Below, in pieces: positions 21,788-26,150 of a stretch of 26,150 bases of DNA. Within the stretch, counting starts at the first letter, position 1; each line of letters begins with the position of its first letter. Below the pieces are notes generated by a model, which made no database searches, had not been told where the DNA came from, and saw nothing but the letters and a program-made list of their open reading frames with translations. This DNA comes from JBDSEG01 sp039920165 (GTDB lineage Bacteria > Pseudomonadota > Gammaproteobacteria > Burkholderiales > Burkholderiaceae_C): positions 1 through 26,150 of the forward strand of contig JBDSEG010000394.1 in assembly GCA_039920165.1 (NCBI GenBank). Reading direction: 5' to 3'. The position numbers and the translations under genes are program-made.

Positions 21788-24091
21788 ATGGTGAAGGGCC
21801 AACGTGACGCGCGCGTCGTGTTGTCGCCCGCGCTCGACCAGGCGCCGGTGCTCGACCGCATGTGCTCGCATTTCGTGCTGTCGCTCACCACGCGCAACGC
21901 GGGCCGCTTCAACCTGCGGCGCGACTGGAACAGCCTGCTCGCGCTGACCGGCAAGCATCTCGTCTGGCCCGCGCCCGTGCTCGCGCGGGTGCGCGAGTTT
22001 CTCGCTGTTCGCTGCAAGGCCAACCCGCAGTGGAAAGGCCACGAGGCGCTCGGCGACCAGGCCTTTCTGGCGCGCCACGGCGGCTGGCGCGGTCCCTACG
22101 AAGAGGGCACGCTGTTCTTCTATATCGACGAGTACATCAAGGACGCGCCGAAGGATTTGCTGGCCGTCATCGGCGCCACCGCGGACTGGCTCAGCAAGAG
22201 CCTGAAGAAGGAATCGACCCTCGTCGAAAAAAATATCGACGCGCTCGGCGGACTGCTGCAGCTGAACCCGGCCGAACGTGCGCTGCTCCTGTACGGCACG
22301 CTCGCGCGCTACCAGCGCGATTTGCGCGGCCTGCTGGTCGAGTTCAAGGTCTCGAATGCGCAGGAGGCGTATGCCGCGATCGCGAGCGTGGCCGGCGTGA
22401 ATGCGTCCGACGTGGCCGAGGCGCTGCGCGCGGGCTCGCGCCTGGAACGCGTGGGCATGGTCGAGAACCTGATCTCCGAGCACAACATCACCGACCTCGC
22501 CGACCTCATGAAGGTGAGCGAGCAGATCCCGCCGGTGCTGATGCGCAAGTACGACGGCCCGTCCGAGCTGATGGCGGTCTTCACGCGGCCGGCGACGCGC
22601 ACCGAGCTCAGCCCGGTCGATTTTCATTTTGTCGGCCCCGATCAGCAGGTGCTCACCGCCTTGCTGCGAAATGCCGTCGCGCGCAAGGAACCCGGCGTCA
22701 ATGTGCTGCTGTATGGTCCACCCGGCACCGGCAAGACTGAACTCGCCAAGGTTGCGGCGCAAAGTGCGGGGCTCGAGCTCTACGAGGTCGAATATGCCGA
22801 CCGCGATGGCAATTCGCTGAGCGGGCGCGATCGCTACCGTTCGCTGCAGATAAGCCAGGTCTTTCTCAAGGGCGGCAGCCATGTTGCGCTGCTGTTCGAC
22901 GAAGTCGAGGATGTCTTCCCGCCGATCTCCACCGATGCCGCGCAGATGATCGCGCGCCTCGATACCGGCGACGGCGCGGTCTCGGGCAGCGTGAGCGGCA
23001 AAGCCTGGGTCAACCAGATTCTCGAAACCAATCCGGTGCCGGTGATCTGGATCACCAACCGCATCGAACAGATCGATCCGGCCTTCCGGCGCCGCTTCCA
23101 GTACCACCTCGAGCTCAAGAGCCCGCCGCCCGGCGCACGCGAGGCGCTCGTCGCACGCGCGCTCGCCGGCGTGCCGGTGGCCGACGGCTTCGCCGCCAAG
23201 CTGGCCGAGCGCAAGGGCCTCACGCCGGCGCAGATCCGCACCGCCGTCAAATTCGCACGCCTGGCCCACGACGATGCCGATCCCGCTGCGCTGCAAGCGT
23301 TGATCGAACGCCAGCTCGGCAATGCCGACAAGGCTTTGGGCAACAGCGCGGGCGCGGCGCTGCGGCCCGCGGTCACGAACTACGATCTGACGCTGCTCAA
23401 TATCGAGTCGCGCTTTCCGGTCGGTCGAATCGTCGAGGCGCTGCGCCGCCGCGGCCTCGGAACGCTGTGCCTGCACGGACCGCCGGGCACCGGCAAGACC
23501 GCGCTGGCCGAGCACATCGCGCAGGCCCTTCAGCGTCCGCTGCTGGTGCGCCAGGCGAGCGATTTGATGAGCAAGTATGTCGGCGAGACCGAACAGAATA
23601 TGGCGAAGATGTTCGAGGAAGCGCAGACCGAAGAGGCGGTGCTGCTGCTCGACGAGGCCGACAGTTTTCTGCGCAGCCGGCGCGCCGCCGAGCGCCATTA
23701 CGAGGTGAGCGAGGTCAACGAGATGCTGCAGGGCATGGAGCGCTTCGCTGGCGTTTTCATCTGCACGACCAACCTCTTCACCGACCTGGACGAGGCGGCG
23801 CTGCGTCGCTTCACGTTCAAGCTGCAGTTCAACCCGCTCGTGCCTGAACAACGCGAGCGCATGTTCGTCGCCGAGGCGCTCGATGCCGACGCCGCGCGCC
23901 TGACCACCGAACAGCGCGACCGGCTGCGCCGGCTCGATCTGCTGACGCCGGGCGACTTCGCCGCCGTCAAGCGCCAGGTCGATGTGCTCGGCGAGTCCTT
24001 CGAGCCCGACGGGTTCCTGTCGCAGCTCGAAGCCGAACACCGGGTCAAGCCCGAGGTACGCGACCGGCGCGGGATCGGCTTCGTTCGCTGA
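21788..24091 (+). CDS. Tandem AAA+ ATPase with unrecognised N-domain
   Basis: This is a 767-residue protein with two AAA+ modules, as in COG0464-type (Cdc48/SpoVK-like) ATPases. Residues 1-280 form an N-terminal region I do not recognise; it looks mostly helical and carries RGPYEEGTLFFYIDEYIKDA. Module 1 has Walker A GPPGTGKT at 310-317, Walker B LLFDE with D371/E372, sensor-1 WITN and an RRRF arginine pair. Module 2 has Walker A GPPGTGKT at 564-571, SKYVGETEQN (pore/second-region element), Walker B LLLDE with D622/E623, CTTN and LRRF. Both modules look competent. The ATG at 21788 has GGGAGG 6-7 nt upstream. It is probably a ring-forming unfoldase or remodelling machine; clients are unknown. 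It is isolated between hairpins, 136 nt after DUF3567. Confidence 0.9.
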   Translation: MVKGQRDARVVLSPALDQAPVLDRMCSHFVLSLTTRNAGRFNLRRDWNSLLALTGKHLVWPAPVLARVREFLAVRCKANPQWKGHEALGDQAFLARHGGWRGPYEEGTLFFYIDEYIKDAPKDLLAVIGATADWLSKSLKKESTLVEKNIDALGGLLQLNPAERALLLYGTLARYQRDLRGLLVEFKVSNAQEAYAAIASVAGVNASDVAEALRAGSRLERVGMVENLISEHNITDLADLMKVSEQIPPVLMRKYDGPSELMAVFTRPATRTELSPVDFHFVGPDQQVLTALLRNAVARKEPGVNVLLYGPPGTGKTELAKVAAQSAGLELYEVEYADRDGNSLSGRDRYRSLQISQVFLKGGSHVALLFDEVEDVFPPISTDAAQMIARLDTGDGAVSGSVSGKAWVNQILETNPVPVIWITNRIEQIDPAFRRRFQYHLELKSPPPGAREALVARALAGVPVADGFAAKLAERKGLTPAQIRTAVKFARLAHDDADPAALQALIERQLGNADKALGNSAGAALRPAVTNYDLTLLNIESRFPVGRIVEALRRRGLGTLCLHGPPGTGKTALAEHIAQALQRPLLVRQASDLMSKYVGETEQNMAKMFEEAQTEEAVLLLDEADSFLRSRRAAERHYEVSEVNEMLQGMERFAGVFICTTNLFTDLDEAALRRFTFKLQFNPLVPEQRERMFVAEALDADAARLTTEQRDRLRRLDLLTPGDFAAVKRQVDVLGESFEPDGFLSQLEAEHRVKPEVRDRRGIGFVR

Positions 24092-24107
24092 CGTCGAGAC
24101 TTCGACG
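24092..24107 (+). terminator. Short hairpin after the AAA+ gene
   Basis: CGTCGA-GACT-TCGACG is a perfect 6-pair stem with a 4-nt loop, starting directly after the TGA stop. It also covers the -35 position of the metH1 promoter candidate, so it could instead be an operator-like dyad. No T-run follows. Confidence 0.4.
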
Positions 24108-24120
24108 CGCAGGGCTTGCC

Positions 24121-24126
24121 TAAAAT
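24121..24126 (+). promoter_or_regulatory. -10-like TAAAAT before metH1
   Basis: TAAAAT lies 7 nt before the ATG at 24134, so a transcript would begin near the start codon itself. The context CCTAAAATGC is repeated exactly before the second metH gene. No good -35 is seen at 17 nt spacing. Confidence 0.35.
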
Positions 24127-24133
24127 GCAGGCC

Positions 24134-25195
<1,062 letters not shown>

Positions 25196-25206
25196 CGCCT
25201 CGGCCC

Positions 25207-25230
25207 GATCAGCGCGCGCGTTCGCTGATC
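25207..25230. terminator. Inverted repeat over the lipoprotein stop codon
   Basis: GATCAGCG (25207-25214) and CGCTGATC (25223-25230) pair perfectly over an 8-nt loop. The repeat covers the last codons and the stop of the minus-strand lipoprotein gene and begins 12 nt after the metH1 stop, so it could serve as a shared terminator for both convergent genes. There is no clear T-run. Confidence 0.45.
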
Positions 25231-25715
25231 AACAGTTCTACCCCTTCATCGAGCCCGCCGGCTTCGCCGAAACGATTCGCCGGGGCGCCTTTGGCGATGA
25301 GGTAGTCGCGCGTCGCGGCGGCCCGTTCGCGGGCCAGCTGGCTGGCGCCGGCGCCACGCGAATCGCCCGAGGCATTGATGCGGACGCTGAAGCCGCTTTG
25401 CGCGCGCAGGCTGCTCGCCAGCCGGTCGAGCAGCGCAGCCAGCGGCGGCTTGACGGCGGCGCGGCCGGCATCGAAGCTGAAGCGCAGCGGAACGTGCAGC
25501 CGCAGGCGATCATCAGCAGTGCGCTGCACGGTGACCGGCGTATCGGCGAAGAGATCGCCCAGCCGTTTCTGTTCGCTCGCCAGCGTCGGCAGCGCCACGG
25601 CGGGCGCGGTGGCGGATGAGCCCGGGGCCGGCACCGGTCCGAGCGAAACGCTGCTGCAGGCGCCGAGCACGAGCGCGAGCAGGACAAGGGATGCGGTGCG
25701 ATGAAGGCGATTCAT
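25209..25715 (-). CDS. OmpA-like lipoprotein
   Basis: This is a 168-residue lipoprotein. The signal ends in the lipobox LGAC with the lipidated C20, followed by SS, which predicts an outer-membrane destination. After a Pro/Ala-rich linker (about 28-45), a C-terminal OmpA-like domain spans about 70-165. The peptidoglycan-binding motif is degenerate: where the family has GHTD it reads SGDSRG, keeping an aspartate (D118) and the helix arginine (R131 in LARERAAATRDYL). It would bind diaminopimelate weakly or not at all, or in another way. The gene lies between the two metH halves on the opposite strand, ending 13 nt from metH1 and divergent from metH2. GGCAAGCACAAT stands 6 nt before its ATG, without a Shine-Dalgarno sequence. 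Confidence 0.88.
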   Translation of the reverse strand: MNRLHRTASLVLLALVLGACSSVSLGPVPAPGSSATAPAVALPTLASEQKRLGDLFADTPVTVQRTADDRLRLHVPLRFSFDAGRAAVKPPLAALLDRLASSLRAQSGFSVRINASGDSRGAGASQLARERAAATRDYLIAKGAPANRFGEAGGLDEGVELLISERAR

Positions 25716-25721
25716 GCCGGG

Positions 25722-25733
25722 ATTGTGCTTGCC
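25722..25733 (-). promoter_or_regulatory. Possible lipoprotein promoter, near-leaderless
   Basis: GGCAAGCACAAT on the minus strand ends exactly 6 nt before the lipoprotein ATG, identical in sequence and spacing to the element before oxyR. CACAAT would be the -10; the -35 position (CTGCAG) is poor. Confidence 0.4.
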
Positions 25734-25758
25734 GAGGGTCCGGCCTGCAGCGCGTCCC

Positions 25759-25764
25759 TAAAAT
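25759..25764 (+). promoter_or_regulatory. -10-like TAAAAT before metH2
   Basis: TAAAAT in the context CCTAAAATGC, the same 10-mer as before metH1, 22 nt ahead of the metH2 ATG. A transcript would start near 25771 with a leader of about 16 nt and no clear Shine-Dalgarno sequence. Confidence 0.35.
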
Positions 25765-25786
25765 GCGCCGCTGCCCGACGACCAAC

Positions 25787-26150
25787 ATGACACTCCCCTC
25801 CGAACCTTCGCTGCCCTCGGCCGATGCGACCTCCGCCGCGAGCGCGGTGCAGCCGATGCGCCTGTCCGGTCTCGAGCCCGTCGTTATTGGCGCGGCATCG
25901 TTGTTCGTCAATATCGGCGAGCGCACCAACGTGACCGGCTCGAAAGCGTTCGCGCGGATGATCCTGAACGGCGAGTTCGAGGCCGCGTTGTCGGTTGCGC
26001 GCCAGCAGGTCGAGAACGGCGCACAGGTGATCGATATCAATATGGACGAGGCCATGCTCGACAGCCAGGCCGCGATGGTGCGCTTTCTCAACCTGATCGC
26101 CGGCGAGCCCGAGATCGCGCGCGTGCCGATCATGATCGACAGCTCGAAGT
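25787..26150 (+). CDS. metH: Methionine synthase, folate/cobalamin half (MetH2), N-terminal part
   Basis: The first 121 codons of the second methionine synthase protein; the gene leaves the window at its right edge. After a variable, Ser/Ala-rich start (about residues 1-22) it enters the pterin-binding domain: FVNIGERTNVTGSKAFARMI, then VARQQVENGAQVIDINMDEA and PIMIDSSK, all typical of MetH. The product would bind methyltetrahydrofolate and, further on, cobalamin and S-adenosylmethionine, and must work with MetH1, which supplies homocysteine. The ATG at 25787 gives MTLPSEPSLPS; an in-frame ATG at 25763 overlaps the TAAAAT box and is less likely. It is divergent from the lipoprotein gene (71-nt gap). 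Confidence 0.95.
   Translation, partial: MTLPSEPSLPSADATSAASAVQPMRLSGLEPVVIGAASLFVNIGERTNVTGSKAFARMILNGEFEAALSVARQQVENGAQVIDINMDEAMLDSQAAMVRFLNLIAGEPEIARVPIMIDSSK

Noticed and set aside
24092..24133. Cobalamin or SAM riboswitch before metH1
   Set aside because: Only 42 nt separate the AAA+ stop from the metH1 ATG, too short for either riboswitch class; only a 6-pair hairpin is present.

Overview
The window is high-GC DNA that reads as an ordinary chromosomal segment of a beta-proteobacterium, most likely order Burkholderiales. The pointers are an OxyR of the Burkholderia/Ralstonia type next to recG, a DUF3567 (BTH_I0359-type) protein, a PhaM-type PHB granule protein, a complete tctCBA tripartite tricarboxylate transporter, and a methionine synthase split into two genes. 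I cannot place it to genus. I see no tRNA, rRNA, CRISPR array, insertion sequence or phage gene.

Layout. (1) 1-7040, all minus strand: the start of prfC, a DJ-1/PfpI protein, tctA-tctB-tctC, oxyR and recG. (2) 7087-9284, plus: queA and tgt overlap and form a queuosine tRNA-modification operon, divergent from recG. (3) 9367-10771, minus: rlmJ (23S rRNA methylation) and a Kbp/YgaU-like BON-LysM protein, separated by a strong hairpin. (4) 11122-14625, plus: GTP-type PEP carboxykinase, a UPF0149/YecA-SEC-C protein and a metallophosphoesterase, closed by a hairpin. (5) 14626-16147: a gene-poor stretch with three small unrecognised reading frames and a hairpin between two convergent ones. (6) 16148-20104, minus: a retropepsin-like membrane protease, then phaM, a FIST sensor-domain protein and a glcD-type FAD oxidase in tight order. 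(7) 20184-24091, plus: a DUF3108 protein, a DUF3567 protein and a large tandem AAA+ ATPase. (8) 24134-26150: the homocysteine half of methionine synthase, a convergent OmpA-like lipoprotein gene, and the start of the cobalamin/folate half of methionine synthase, which runs off the window.

Working together: tctCBA forms one uptake system (periplasmic binder plus small and large permease subunits). QueA and Tgt act in one tRNA pathway. The two MetH proteins must act as one enzyme. phaM-FIST-glcD has operon spacing (19 and 16 nt gaps) and is the least explained neighbourhood.

Most notable signals: four genes (recG, oxyR, the lipoprotein and metH1) have a -10-like hexamer ending only 6-7 nt before the start codon, which suggests leaderless or nearly leaderless mRNAs; two of them share an identical 12-mer. 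The tandem AAA+ ATPase beside DUF3567, and the phaM-FIST-glcD operon, are the best candidates for undescribed biology. Nothing here is an obvious new defence or mobile system. All functional calls rest on motif recognition by eye; no database search was run.
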